This document shows, in pieces, positions 32,388 to 43,423 of a DNA stretch of 64,000 nt; within the stretch, counting starts at the first letter, position 1; each line of letters opens with the position of its first letter. Source of the stretch: Bathynomus jamesi (Eukaryota; Arthropoda; Malacostraca; Isopoda; Cirolanidae); the NCBI GenBank assembly GCA_023014485.1, contig JAJOZX010001081.1, forward strand, positions 339,001 through 403,000. Reading direction: 5' to 3'. A program made the translations under genes and the position numbers. A model generated the notes under the pieces. The model was not told where the DNA came from, did not search any database, and worked only from the letters and a program-made list of their open reading frames with translations.

Positions 32388-33203
32388 ATTAGTGAAATTA
32401 CTAAGGCAGCTATTACGAAGTGTTCGTTCGAAATCTAGCATTACCTCCTTAGGACTTAAAGTTGGCGCAAGTTCTTTAAATTTTTCAAACATTTTGTCAT
32501 ATGTTTGTTCTGACTTGTCTGGTAATAAAATGAATGCGCTAGAAAGGGATTTTCCATGAATGTACGCATGGACACAAAACAACTGGTACCATAAATTTGG
32601 CGATGTCTTAAATGTACCGTCCATCGCTATATAGGAAGAATGACTCGAGTCTCGAAGACCATCGTTCGTAGAAAATATTAAAATTCTCTTCTCGTCATTG
32701 CTACCACTATCAAAGTGTAAAAATAGGTTACCATTGTTCAAATATTTAAAATTACGAGGCACCTCAAATCCGGTACGATGAAGTGGTAGTGCTGGCGCTC
32801 CAAATGCTTTGTTCCGCCAATTTGTGATTGAACGGGAAACTGTTGATAACACTCGTAACTCAGCCCGTGCATTTTCATCCATTGTACTTACTAAATCAGA
32901 AATAGCGCTTCTAGTACTTAAGGCTGCACCATCCTTAATTTTACTTCTCATTTCGGATATAGCTGATCGTGCTTCCACCTTCGCTGCATTTGCTGTATGA
33001 TCGTATTCATTTATATATGAGACAATTGTTGGTTCACCTTGTTTTATTTTCGTATGTACGCGAGCTTTACACGTTTTGCGATTTTCACACCGCCAAAATT
33101 TCGTCAAGTTATCAGCACTTAACATGTGAAAGTCATAAATTAAATTCATGGCATCGATCAGCTTTTCTTTGTTTCTTTCTGATTTTAAAAGTTTGGCAGC
33201 CAT
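32388..33203 (-). pseudogene. MULE transposase, N-terminal half with FLYWCH finger
   Basis: ATG at 33203. Residues about 20-70 form a FLYWCH-type zinc finger (FWRCENRKTCKARVHT, later EYDHTAN). A helical linker follows. The MULE catalytic domain begins at YIAMDGTFKTSPNLWYQLFC (first Asp, residue 195), then HAYIHGKSLSSAFILLPDKS, and VMLDFERTLRNS (second Asp, residue 257). The frame is open up to the LINE B junction at 32388. FLYWCH-MULE fusions are known in animals. The transposase would bind the TIRs and cut the element out; here it is split by LINE B. Confidence 0.9.
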
Positions 33204-33428
33204 TAAGGGTGAAAATCCGCAAATTGCGAGTTAACTGTTTACTTAATTGTGCACAGTACGAGTTTAAGTTTTAGACTGATGTATAACTGAACATAACGAG
33301 TAAACTTTTCTTTCTATTTTCAATCGTTGGGCGGTGGTTGGTTGGTGGCTGGTTTTAAACCAAGACAGAATTTTCTGAGACCGAATTTTCTGAGACCGAA
33401 TTTTCTGAGACCGAATTTTCTGGCCACC

Positions 33429-35240
33429 TTAAACAGCATAGGGGAGAGCAAGGAGCCTCGTCTCACCCGGCAAGAGGAGCCAAAACACTCGGATAGTACA
33501 TTGCCCCACCTAACAGTGAAAGATTGGTGGGAATACCAAAATTTCAATAAATTTAATATGTACATGGGAACCTTCCTGTCTTCTAGTTTTGCAAATAAAA
33601 TATTGTGGTTCACCCTATCATATGCCTTACTTATATCTAGGAAACAGTTATAAATAGTTGAATTACTGTCAATGTATTTAGATATTGTTTCTTTAAGTAC
33701 ATAGATACACAGGTCAGTTGAGTGGGACCTTTTAAAGCCAAACTGATTAGGAGATGTCCATAGGAAATCATTTAATCGGAGTAACAAGAGTTTTTCTAGT
33801 AGTTTCGAGAAGCAGAAAGCGACAGCAATAGGCCTGTAATTATTGCTGGACAGAATGTCTCCGTACTTATTTTTGACCAGGGACAAGATATATACCCTCA
33901 TGAACTCTGCAGGGATATAGCTATGAGCAAGCATGGCTGATAGGAGCAGATATATGCAGACATACTACGTCACTGGCATATTTTAAGTGCTCATTCGATA
34001 TGTCATCTACCCCTGACGCAGAACCAGTCTTTAACTCTTTAATTAACCTCTTTACTTCAGAAAATGATATCAAAGTATTTTCCCTTGTCCCTCCCACAAT
34101 CGTTTCGCTGCAATCTATCTTAAGATTATCCCTACTCACACTATTAAGAATGTTAGAATAGTGGTTTTTCCACAGCTTTGCAATTTCATCCTCCCCCGAC
34201 ACCCCATCGATTGTCGGAGGGAGGACATTTTTGACACCCGTTTGATTCTTAACAAATTTCCAAAATTTGTTATTATCATTATTTATGCGAGCTTCACAGG
34301 CTTTTGATGCTCGAATAGACTCTTCTTCCTGTTTACATCGCCTTATGGCCGCCTTATACTGACCCCTACTTCTACACATATTCATGTATACTGGTCGTAA
34401 TCTGGGTCTACCATGAAAGCACCACAAATCATAGGCGTCTTTCGATTCCCTCTTCAGGAGGGCAATAAAATCCTTCCATCCAGGAATAATCTTAGTATGA
34501 TAGTTGTAAGATTTAATCAAGGGGCTTCCTGCTTCTCTTGACAGGGATATTATCTTACTACAGTATAATACCTATCTATGAGTTTACAGTGAGAATCATT
34601 TGAGCAAGGATTATTACAGGCAAGATTCAAAATCTCTAAATTATTAAAAAGATGACTTGTTCTGTCTTTGTATTCTATTCTCTGCTGCATATTAACATTG
34701 GATCAATCGACGCGATTATTCTTACCTATTGAGTTCTTGTTAAGTCGTGTTGCGCATAAATTGGTAAAGTTAATTAATATTTCTAATGGTCTATGATCAG
34801 AAAGAAGGAAATCATGCAGAATATGAACTCTAACAATTCGATCCTTTAGATTATTACGAGTGAGACAATGATCAATCCACCTGGTGGTACCACTCATATC
34901 ACTAACGTATGTAAAATTACCACTAGTTACCCCTAATACCTCTACATCACTTATACTTAAATTGGCCGACTCGCACATGTTACCCAATTCTACAAAGAAT
35001 TCCGAGTTCACATGCGCGTTAAAGTCCCCCATTATTATACAGTGAGAATATTTGGGGTTATCTGATAATACCTTAATTTTGTACAGCAAATCAATGTATT
35101 CATCTAGATTACTGCCGTTGTTGTATGGTGAATAGCAGTTTACAATTAATATGCAATCATTGTTCACTTGTAATTCAATGCCTAATAACCTTACATTATC
35201 GTTTGTTAAAAATTGTATATGTCTTGACAAATACATTTAC
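33429..35240 (-). pseudogene. LINE copy A, 5' part (endonuclease and RT N-terminal half)
   Basis: Minus strand. From 35236: HIQFLTNDNVRLLGIELQVN, CIIMGDFNAHVNSEFF (endonuclease GDFNAH motif), LLSDHRPLEILI. Then 34520-33921: FWKFVKNQTGVKN, ELKTGSASGVDDISNEH. Then 33934 onward: NNYRPIAVAFCFSKLLEKLL, NCFLDISKAYDRVNHNILFA, CRVRRGSLLSPMLF (normally GVRQG). It stops at the MULE junction 33437 and resumes at 28861. The 5' end at about 35240 is a truncation in the endonuclease. At least two frameshifts. Confidence 0.9.
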
Positions 35241-36472
35241 ATTTACATACATTAGGCCTACTAAGTGTATCCTTCAAAGACTTCATGTTCAGGCTACATT
35301 TAGACCTATTTCAACTCTCGTTTTAAAGTAAACAAAGTGAACCGGATTTGCAGTGAAATGTTTATTATAAATACAGAATTAAAAACTTAAGAAATATTCT
35401 CACAGACTAAATAAACTAAGAATAACCAACAAAGGTAAAAACAAAAAACCGGTGGTAAAAGATAAACCAGAAATTGAATGAAAAGTTCTCCTTTATGAAT
35501 CCGTCAGAATAGCTTTGTAATGAAAACGTCGAGCTAATAAATATAATGTCTTGGATTTGAATTTCGGTCCAAATTTCAGATTTCAACGATTAAAGTACTC
35601 CTGGGTATTCTGGATATTCCTTGGCCAGATTCCGTACAGTTAAGCTTTAAGTTCTCTCTCTACCATATGACCGCGGCTGCGTAGGTAAAAATTATTCACT
35701 TAATAAGTAAGAACAAAACTTTTACCGATAAAAGGTAATTAAGAATTTAAAAACCCAATAATTAATCAACATTCATCTTCAAAAGGTAACTTCAGCTGAA
35801 ATATAATTGGATTATACTTTCTGCATGAGTTGCTATATTAGGTAAATTAATCAAAAAAGAACAAAGGGGTTATACTCATTTATGATATTATTACATTCTA
35901 AACAGAAAAAGAAGAGTGACTTTTAAAACCCAAGAATAAAAATAATGAGAATAATTATAAAAAATAACAATAAGAGAGAGTAATAATAATAATAATAATA
36001 ATAATAAGAATAAGAGATACTCTAAGCTTTACTAAATCCGATATGACAGGTACATATAATTGGCTGAAATAAGACAGAGTAGTATGTTAGCAAAAACTAC
36101 GAGAGGCGTAGGGGTGTAGGGGTAGTGGGGGTGGGGATGTGGGTGGGGGTGGGGGTAGTGGGGGGGAGAAGGCTGGAAAGAAAATTAAGCAGAAAGAAAT
36201 TGTGTTGTATCTGTAACACCAAGACCATACCTAACATATGTTTTGTGTATAACTTTACAGTATTTCCTTATATCAGATTTATCTGCTAAATAGAGTTCTT
36301 TAACCTTCTTCGTAATGGCAAAGGTCGTGAGACAGAAGAGATCCATAGGTTTACGTGAGAGCTGCAGAGGACGGTCGCCCATCGAACTATCGAACAGACC
36401 CAAAGTTGCTTAACCTCATTGTTAGAATGAGAAACAGTGTTGTGACAAGGCCACGACGCAGCCCTTAAAACT
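35241..36472. other. Intergenic DNA with (AAT)n and a G-rich run; one unassigned frame
   Basis: (AAT)n lies at 35984-36008. From 36105 to 36170 the plus strand is extremely G-rich (gggggtggggatgtgggtgggggtgggggtagtgggggggaga), a possible G-quadruplex former. A minus frame at 36403-36185 reads TKKVKELYLADKSDIRKYCK and VIHKTYVRYGLGVTDTTQF. It looks protein-like but I cannot assign it. 35241-35980 shows nothing recognisable. Confidence 0.4.
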
Positions 36473-36735
36473 TATATATATATATATATTATATATATAT
36501 GGAAGCTGCAAGTAACTACAATCTAAACGGTTCTTACCTGGCACACGAGAAAGTAGAGCTATCCTTGTCCTCACCTCTCTGCCCGAGGAGTTGGGTTGTG
36601 GTTATTTGCAGTTTCCAAGCACTGTCCAGCTTCCTGCGTTCATTGCAGTTTTCTGTATATATATGCAAAATTTGCCCCCACCAGATTTCAAGCTCAACAC
36701 TTTTTAAAAAGAAGGTGCATGGTCATGCATGAATA

Positions 36736-36816
<81 letters not shown>

Positions 36817-37226
36817 CTTAACCTTAACAAAATGGCGTTTCTTCAAATTTTTGAATAGGAAGTATTTCCTAAGTTCCGCATTAGACTCGTACTACTGTAT
36901 GGGTCAACTGCGCATCCTTGGTGAGCCCGAGGACCTATCAACTCTTCATCTATATTTCCCATTTCCCCACTTTCTGATATCACTCCTACAACTCTAATTT
37001 AATCTCTTATAACGTCAACTCGCTGTATGGGTCAGTATATTAACCCTAGTGGGTTGGCCACTTATCCTGTTAATGCTCGGGATCAGATGACTTATGGGGC
37101 ACCCTCACTCCCATTGGGGAAAAGAATTTCCAGGCTGTTATTCTTTTTACTTTTTTATTATTCCGTAATATTTGGCACAATTTTCCAGGCAGGTACGATG
37201 ACATAGAAAACGTAATTAGGCAATGA

Positions 37227-37275
<49 letters not shown>
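36473..37275. repeat. (TA)n tracts and unassigned DNA
   Basis: (TA)n lies at 36473-36500, 36738-36814 and 37211-37271. The unique sequence between holds no recognisable gene. gacttatggggcaccct at 37087-37103 resembles a DD41D-type terminus, but no partner end was found. Confidence 0.6.
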
Positions 37276-37922
37276 GAACCAAGAGTTACTAACACAGTAA
37301 CATTTAAACTGCAATCCGTGTTGCCGTTTGCATATGCCAGTTCTTCCAAAAACTGCTATGGACACAGCACAGCATTCTTTAGTAGATAGGTTGGTACACT
37401 CCTTTAAAATGTTCTGTATTTTATTTTGTGTGGCACCTGAAGTCTGTAGTTTATATTTGAAAACGTAAGAGTGAACAGTTGGAAGAACTGTGCCAACGTC
37501 TCTACTGGAATGTTACGCAGTGTTAACAGCAGTTTATGTACGAGAAATGACGACGGCGCTGGAGCATTTTGAAAGTTAAGATCTTTTGGTCGACGGACCA
37601 AATTCTCAAGAGTTTAAGAAATTTCCCTCAACCACAAAATTCCTCGAGCAAAAATTTTCAGATATTCGCAAACAAAGCGAAGAAACGTAAAATGATATAC
37701 TATAACCGAAATTTGATCTAACCAAACCTAATCTAGCGTAACATAACCGAACATAGTTTAACCTAATCTCACTCTACCAAACCTACATTTATAAAGACAA
37801 TTATGACAGGTTTTGGATGGTAAAATTCAAATAAAAACCTTTTTCTTCACACCATTTCCAAAAAACAAAATTACATTCTTGTTTTTGGCTTGTTGCTTTT
37901 CGTTTAAATTTTTATTGAAATA
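37276..37922. other. Intergenic DNA, no gene recognised
   Basis: Includes degenerate taacctaatc-like repeats at 37725-37795. Confidence 0.4.
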
Positions 37923-38363
37923 AGGGCTGGACCCTAAAGTGGAGTGAAAAATATTTTTTTTTTTTGAATTTCAAAATGCTTGGGGTCGGGAAAGTTGCGT
38001 ATTTGTGAAACGTACTGTGTGAAATTTTTGTAATCGTACGGCTATAATTAAATTGTGCACACTGAACTCAGAGTTTTTAACAATTAGCAAAATTACTAAA
38101 ATTTCGCCATTGTTATTTTCAGTTTTTTAAATTAAATTACAAAATTTATATAAATTTATAAATTTATATAAAAATGACGAAATTCTAGTAATTTTGCCAA
38201 TTTTTAAAAACTTTGAGTTTAATGTGCACAATTTAATTATAGCCGTACGATTACAAAAATTTCACACAGTACGTTTCACATAAATACGCAACTTTCCCGA
38301 CCCCCCAAGCATTTTGAAATTCAAAAAAAAAATTTTTTCACTCCACCCTACTGGACCCTTCGC
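37923..38363. mobile_element. Large fold-back element, about 200-bp arms
   Basis: Left arm agggctggaccctaaagtgg...cttggggtcgggaaagttgcg...cgtacggctataattaaattgtgcac is matched in reverse complement by 38210-38363. The centre, near 38150, is a run of taaatttata repeats. The arms differ by several substitutions and small indels. Non-coding MITE-like structure. Confidence 0.85.
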
Positions 38364-38378
38364 TCCTCATATATACTC

Positions 38379-38379
<1 letters not shown>

Positions 38380-38424
<45 letters not shown>

Positions 38425-38700
38425 TAAGTTTTAATCTGACAAACGCCTCCATCGACATGCAAAATGATTTGTTTTTTAGTTTCTGGTCACTGTTGTCACC
38501 CTTTTGAAGAGTCTTTTAACCCAGGGTTCGTTTCTCCTCATTCGGTGACACACGACATGCATTTTCCATTGCCTCGATCGCAGTGGGGCCTACTTAACCT
38601 ATTTGGACTGTTCTCTCCCATTTTTCCAACTCTCTCTCTCTCTCTCTCTCTCTCTCGCTCTCTCTAATGCATATACAGTCATAGCCAAAAGCCTGAAACC
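38380..38700. repeat. (TA)n and (CT)n tracts
   Basis: (TA)n at 38382-38421 and (CT)n at 38631-38664. The unique sequence between has no recognisable gene. From 38672 tacagtcatagccaaaagcctgaaaccact resembles a Tc1 terminus without a partner. Confidence 0.7.
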
Positions 38701-38861
38701 ACTACTTCTGATACATTTTTAACGTATGGACGGTGTTCAGCATGTGAGATGTAAATTATAAGTCTCTTCATGGAGACGTCGTGGAAGCATTCCTGACGAA
38801 ATATTTGTAATTTGTTGCAAGTTTATTGACATTTCACCTGGACTCCCAGTGAGTGTTTTGT

Positions 38862-39068
38862 TTTATGCAGGGAGGAGGAGCCAAGGACGAATGCCCGCAA
38901 AAACGTTTCACCCCACCCTCAATACAGGAAGGAGAAAGCCGAAATGCACAAATGATTGCGAATAAATGCCTATAAATGTCTATAAATATGACTAATAAAA
39001 AAACCTATCCAGTTTTTCTTTAATGTAGGAAGTAGGGAGCAAGGGCGAACGCCTGCAAAAATGCCCCT
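38862..39068 (-). mobile_element. Two LINE 3' tails (gcgggcgt..cctgcataaaa type)
   Basis: Two minus-strand copies of the tail seen at 7739 and 26775: one ends at 38862 (tttttgcgggcattcgtccttggctcctcctccctgcataaaa), one at about 39022 (gcaggcgttcgcccttgctccctacttcctacattaaag). Both are 5'-truncated to under 120 bp. Confidence 0.6.
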
Positions 39069-39338
39069 TTATACAGGGTGTTTCAGGAGAAAAAGTCAAT
39101 ACTTCGGGAGGTGATAGTATCGGTCATTGTGAGAAAAAAAGTTCATATGAACATGTGTCTAATTCTGAATGGTTACGGAGATAGAGCTGTTTGAATCTGA
39201 TGCGCGCGCAGCTCTTCCTCCCCCTTCCCTCCCCTATAACCTTGAACCATGTAAGCTGTAATGTAAGCATGTAGCATAAGCCAATCGACAGCTGACTGTT
39301 GTGAGCGACATTGTTTGGTGTTTGAAGCAGTGTTAAGA

Positions 39339-40403
39339 ATGCCACACACCTTCACACATGCCGAATATGCAGATATGGTGTGTGTCTACAGTTTTTGCGA
39401 TGGAAGTGCAACAGCTGTTGTTGTAGAATACCGTCGACGGTTTCCGAACCGCAGAATTCCGGATCGAAGAGTGTTTACCAGGGTTTTCAACACATTGCGT
39501 GAGATTGGTACACTTCCCAGCGCTCATGTTTCATCTGAACGTGAAGGTCAACAAGATGTGGATGAAGTGGAAAACATTCTTCAGTTGGTAGAGCGTAGTC
39601 CTACTACTAGCTCACGAAGAATTTCTACACGTCTCGGTGTACCATACACAAGAGTATGGCGAACATTACGTGAGGATGGCTTGCATCCATATCATGTACA
39701 GCGTGTACAACACCTTCAACCAGGAGACGCTGCCATGCGACTGGAATTTTGTCATTGGGTAAATGCTAATCGCCGATTGCTTCGATTAATACTATTCACC
39801 GATGAAGCTACTTTCACCCGTGACGGTATCAACAACACTCGTAACTCTCATCGGTGGTCAGACGAAAATCCAAATGCCACTGTGGAAACAAATTTTCAGC
39901 ATCGCTTCTCTGCCAATGTGTGGTGCGGTATCATCGATGATCAGCTGATTGGCCCTGTTACTTTAGAGAATCGTCTTACAGGACAAAGTTACCTAGAATT
40001 TCTGCAAAATGAATTGCCAGGACTATTGGAGGATGTTCCTTTGGCTACACGCGCTGGTATGTACTTTCAGCATGACGGAGCTCCTCCACATTCTACCCGT
40101 CTGGTGATGCAATACCTAAATCAAACTTTCCCTGGTCGATGGATCGGCCTCGGTGGTCCCATTCAATGGCCACCAAGGTCTCCAGACCTCTCTCCGTTAG
40201 ATTATTGTTTGTGGGGATGGATGAAAAGTCAAGTTTACAAAAGAAAGGTGGATACACGAGACGAATTGCTCGCGCGCATTTTGGATGCTGCTGCCCGCAT
40301 AAAGGAACGTCAAGATCAACTCAGACGAACAACACGCGATCTTTGCACACGAGTTGCAAAGTGCATTGAGGTTGACGGTGGGATTTTCGAAAACGTATTG
40401 TAA
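39339..40403 (+). CDS. DD41D mariner transposase, apparently intact (354 aa)
   Basis: Cut-and-paste transposase acting on its own TIRs at TA targets. I prefer the ATG at 39339 ([20 protein letters not shown]); an upstream in-frame ATG at 39315 would add eight residues. Domains from 39339: DUF4817-like HTH with [12 protein letters not shown] (about 30-45), a second HTH ([19 protein letters not shown], about 92-110), and the catalytic domain with LFTDEATF (D155), [10 protein letters not shown] (D246) and [13 protein letters not shown] (D288). There are 41 residues between the second and third Asp, giving the DD41D class (rosa/Visitor-type mariners). No stop or frameshift. An ATG-to-TAA frame of this length in a decayed neighbourhood suggests recent activity. 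Confidence 0.92.
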   Translation: MPHTFTHAEYADMVCVYSFCDGSATAVVVEYRRRFPNRRIPDRRVFTRVFNTLREIGTLPSAHVSSEREGQQDVDEVENILQLVERSPTTSSRRISTRLGVPYTRVWRTLREDGLHPYHVQRVQHLQPGDAAMRLEFCHWVNANRRLLRLILFTDEATFTRDGINNTRNSHRWSDENPNATVETNFQHRFSANVWCGIIDDQLIGPVTLENRLTGQSYLEFLQNELPGLLEDVPLATRAGMYFQHDGAPPHSTRLVMQYLNQTFPGRWIGLGGPIQWPPRSPDLSPLDYCLWGWMKSQVYKRKVDTRDELLARILDAAARIKERQDQLRRTTRDLCTRVAKCIEVDGGIFENVL

Positions 40404-40760
40404 ACTGTAACAAATTTGTCATTTCTGTATCTGATACCATTCAAAATGCCAATGTTTAAACATTAAATGTTGGGAACAGTAATTGGTTTCTCTTTCTTGA
40501 TTACCATTAACAATGCTTTTGTATTTGTAGATTCAAACAGCCAGTGGCGGACTGGCTCATAAAATTTTGTCTGCCAAAGGGGTCAGGGGGCCCATAACCC
40601 CATTACATAATTCAATTCCAGTCCTATCCTAATAGGCCTATTTATGAGTTAAGTTTGTTTAAATAAAAAAAAGTTAATATTTTTTTATAAATTTATTTTA
40701 CCAATAAGTACAAATATTTTACAAGTACTGCCTGCATATACATACATACATACATACATG

Positions 40761-41450
40761 CTATACTAAGAGTAGTTTTTTAAGTTCATTACTCGAGTTT
40801 GCAAATCGGTCTATTATAGTTTCCATGTCTAACTCATCCAACATGACCTTTTCCATAGACATCAAGATGTATGCTCCCAGATTCTCCTCCGACAAAGAAT
40901 TTCGTAATCTTGTTTTTATTATTTTAAGCTTAGAAAATGCCCGTTCACACTGAACTTGAGTCACAGACAGTGTACAGATAGCTTTGTACATTTGGTAAGG
41001 ATTATCATATGCCTTGTCATTAAGTCTGTTTGATGCAAGAATATACAGAACACATGATGGACAATTGCCACAATATTTAGAGCATGAATTCATTTTACTG
41101 CTGCTCTCTGCATTATTATCATTCAGCAAAAGTTTAAATGTTTCAAAGTTCGATGCAAAAGACTGCAATTCTAATTTTACTTCACTTCTATTTATCCCTG
41201 GAGCAAGCTCAAGAATACCTTCCAATGCTTCTTCTTCAAGACTATTTTTAGTAATATATTCATAATTTGATGGATCGAGGCATGACATATCCTTATATAG
41301 TTGTCTATGGTCGATGAAACGGGATTCCAGTGATTGTACAACACGATCCATTATCAAGTTGAACACATGTACACGATAGTCTGACAAAGAATCAGATTTG
41401 TTTTTTTCATCAGCAGCTAGTTCATCTGCCATTCTCTTTGTTTTGTTTCC
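40761..41450 (-). pseudogene. hAT (ZMYM1-like) transposase, C-terminal part
   Basis: The frame from 41432 (MADELAADEKNKSDSLSDYR) contains a long helical insertion domain, HRQLYKDMSCLDPSNYEYIT, a Cys cluster (CSKYCGNCPSC), and the hATC domain: YQMYKAICTLSVTQVQCERA followed by FSKLKIIKTRLRNSL (catalytic Glu), then ILMSMEKVMLDELDMETIID. It joins the upstream part by a one-base frameshift near 41440. The stop is at 40761. This C-terminus is well preserved. Confidence 0.85.
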
Positions 41451-42910
41451 TCTTGATTGGTAACTCAGTCTTTACAAAATCAATTTTCACTGTTTGATTT
41501 TCATCATTATTGAATTGTGCAATGTGCTCATTGGATTTGTTGGCAAATTTCAAAGCCTGACTATATACTTTATCAAATTCTCTTGATCTTTTCTTCAAAT
41601 CTGTAATGGATTTTTCTACCATATTCCATGCAGTAAACATATTTAAGCCACTTGTCTTTAGATAGCTTGACAAAGGGGCTGTAATTTGAGAGATATATAA
41701 GTATGTGAATGCTGTCAATATTGTTTAAAATTCTAGAAGGCTAGACAGTAAAACATTTGCCTCCTGTTTTGTTTTTGCATAAAAATTGTTAGAGCTTTGA
41801 ATAATGGATAAACATGTCAGAAGATCCACAAAATTGCTGATACATATCTCGTCAAAATTTCCAAATATGGTAGTTGCTGCATTGAACTTCCTGACCACCT
41901 GGTTTCACCAATTAGCTTTAATCGTTTCATCTTTTCTTTCCCCAGATGATGTCCAACAACTTCAATCCAGATGGCCATTCGCTTATATGATACCTTCACA
42001 AATTTTGCTAAATTCTGGAGTAAATTGAAGAAGGAAACTGCTGGTACACAACAATTCGTGGTTTCAGTAACTACTAAATTGAGTACATGGGCATAACACA
42101 ATACATGAACATGCTGATCAGCTACATCAGCAATTTTACTCTGTAAGCCATTATATTGTCCATGGTAGCTTGCAGCGCCATCTGTGCTATCTGATAAGCA
42201 GTTTTTCGGATCTATTTCAAGACGTTGTAATGTTTCATTTAGTAGGTCAATTGATGAAATATCCTGGGTTGAATCTACTTGTATGGAATAATACTTGGCC
42301 TCAGCAACTTCTTGAGTAATTTTTTCCTGTATCATATTCTTCATAATTTGGGTCAAAGAAGAGATGGTTGTTTTACTCAAGAATGTGACAAGACTACCAC
42401 GACCTTTACTTTGTGCCTTTCTTTGTTTTTCCAATTTTTCACATCGTTGTTCAGACTTTTCCTTCACCATGGAAATATGAGAAGCCATAATAGGATCATA
42501 TTTTGCCATCAACTGCACAGTAGCCAAGAAATTTCCATGATTTTCTGTTTCATCAAGAAGAGAATATGCTGACTCATTTCTGTGTCCACGAAAAGGAAGA
42601 GCTTGTTTACCTAACATCTTTATTATATCTACAACTCTGGCAACAATATTTCTCTGCTTTAGTACTTCATCTTTTCGCTTCTGCAATGATGCAGCGATAA
42701 AACGAGCTAAACCACATCATTTACTGCACTGATATATTCCTGAACATGCTTGCTATGTATACCAGTTGATTCATGCTCTGATAAGCACTGGCTAATGCGT
42801 CTGTAATTATTAAATCCTCGCACAGAAGCAGATGGGTTAGAAGAGGTTGGTGACTCAAATGCCAAGCAAAATGAACAATATAGTGATCTATTCTTCTTCT
42901 TATATGTTAA
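41422..42910 (-). pseudogene. hAT (ZMYM1-like) transposase, catalytic core
   Basis: Minus strand. About 42900-42690 carries a TTF-type zinc-finger-like segment (LYCSFCLAF...GFNNYRRISQ) with a stop. 42686-41817 then reads QRNIVARVVDIIKMLGKQAL followed by PFRGHRNESA, KYYSIQVDSTQDISSIDLLN (first Asp), NCLSDSTDGAASYHGQYNG (second Asp), HVLCYAHVLNLVV (C-x2-H) and IGETRWSG. The spacing between the first and second Asp is much shorter than I expect for this family, suggesting an in-frame internal deletion after DISSID. A third block, 41718-41422, has AWNMVEKSITDLKKRSREFD. Confidence 0.85.
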
Positions 42911-43423
42911 TCAGTGTCGTGAGACAGTGTCACCCATAATTTTTCGCTTATATAACTTTACATTAAATGGCAGATCATGATCATGTGGCTGAATTGGATG
43001 CTCTTTGAAAAAAGATTTCAAATCTGTTCGTGCAGGATATTGAAAGAGCTTATCCTGTCTAAATGTTGGTTGATTCTCATCATTATTTAAATCAGCTACT
43101 AGATCCTTTTGATTATGTACATGTACAGACCCAGGTTCAGTTACTGTTATTCCACCAGCTAATTCAGAATCATAAAAATCAGCATCTAGAGTCTCAAAAA
43201 CTTTAGGTATACCTTCATCTTTATGTCCTAGATCTACAGTATCAGCATGAACAGTTGTAGTTGAATTTCTCTGTAAGTCGCTTTCCTCTTTCTGACATGT
43301 AGATATAGGTGTTGATATCATAAATGCTGTTATAGGCCTGCACTTTTTTGCTGAATCATTTCTTTCTGTTTCTCGTTTATCTTTCCGTTTCTGTGCTCCA
43401 GATTTCCGTTTCATGTGTTCCAT
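42911..43423 (-). pseudogene. hAT (ZMYM1-like) transposase, N-terminal region
   Basis: ATG at 43423 (MEHMKRKSGAQKRKDKRETE), a basic start as in many ZMYM1/KIAA1586-like hAT proteins. A low-complexity acidic region follows, then TDLKSFFKEHPIQPHDHDLP and FNVKLYKRKIMGDTVSRH before a stop at 42911. The downstream TTF-type finger continues after that stop in the same region, so this is the N-terminal piece of one broken gene. Confidence 0.75.

Larger units (their letters stand above)
28862..33428 (-). mobile_element. FLYWCH MULE transposon with perfect 9-bp target duplication
   Basis: Inverted ends (ggtgctatgaaaattcggtctcagaaaa on the left; ggtggccagaaaattcggtctcagaaaa read from the right) with ttaaacagc duplicated at 28853-28861 and 33429-33437. 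Nine bases is the characteristic duplication of Mutator-like elements. The motif ttcggtctcagaaaa is repeated two to three times in each end and again near 29070-29110. The element contains a transposase split by LINE copy B (29895-32387). Without B it is about 2.07 kb. Confidence 0.92.

Noticed and set aside
36185..36403. Host gene exon (minus frame with RKYCKVIHKTYVRYGLG)
   Set aside because: Short, no splice context I can defend and no family recognised; left as unassigned.
37087..37103. Right terminus of another DD41D mariner (gacttatggggcaccct)
   Set aside because: No matching left end or transposase sequence nearby.
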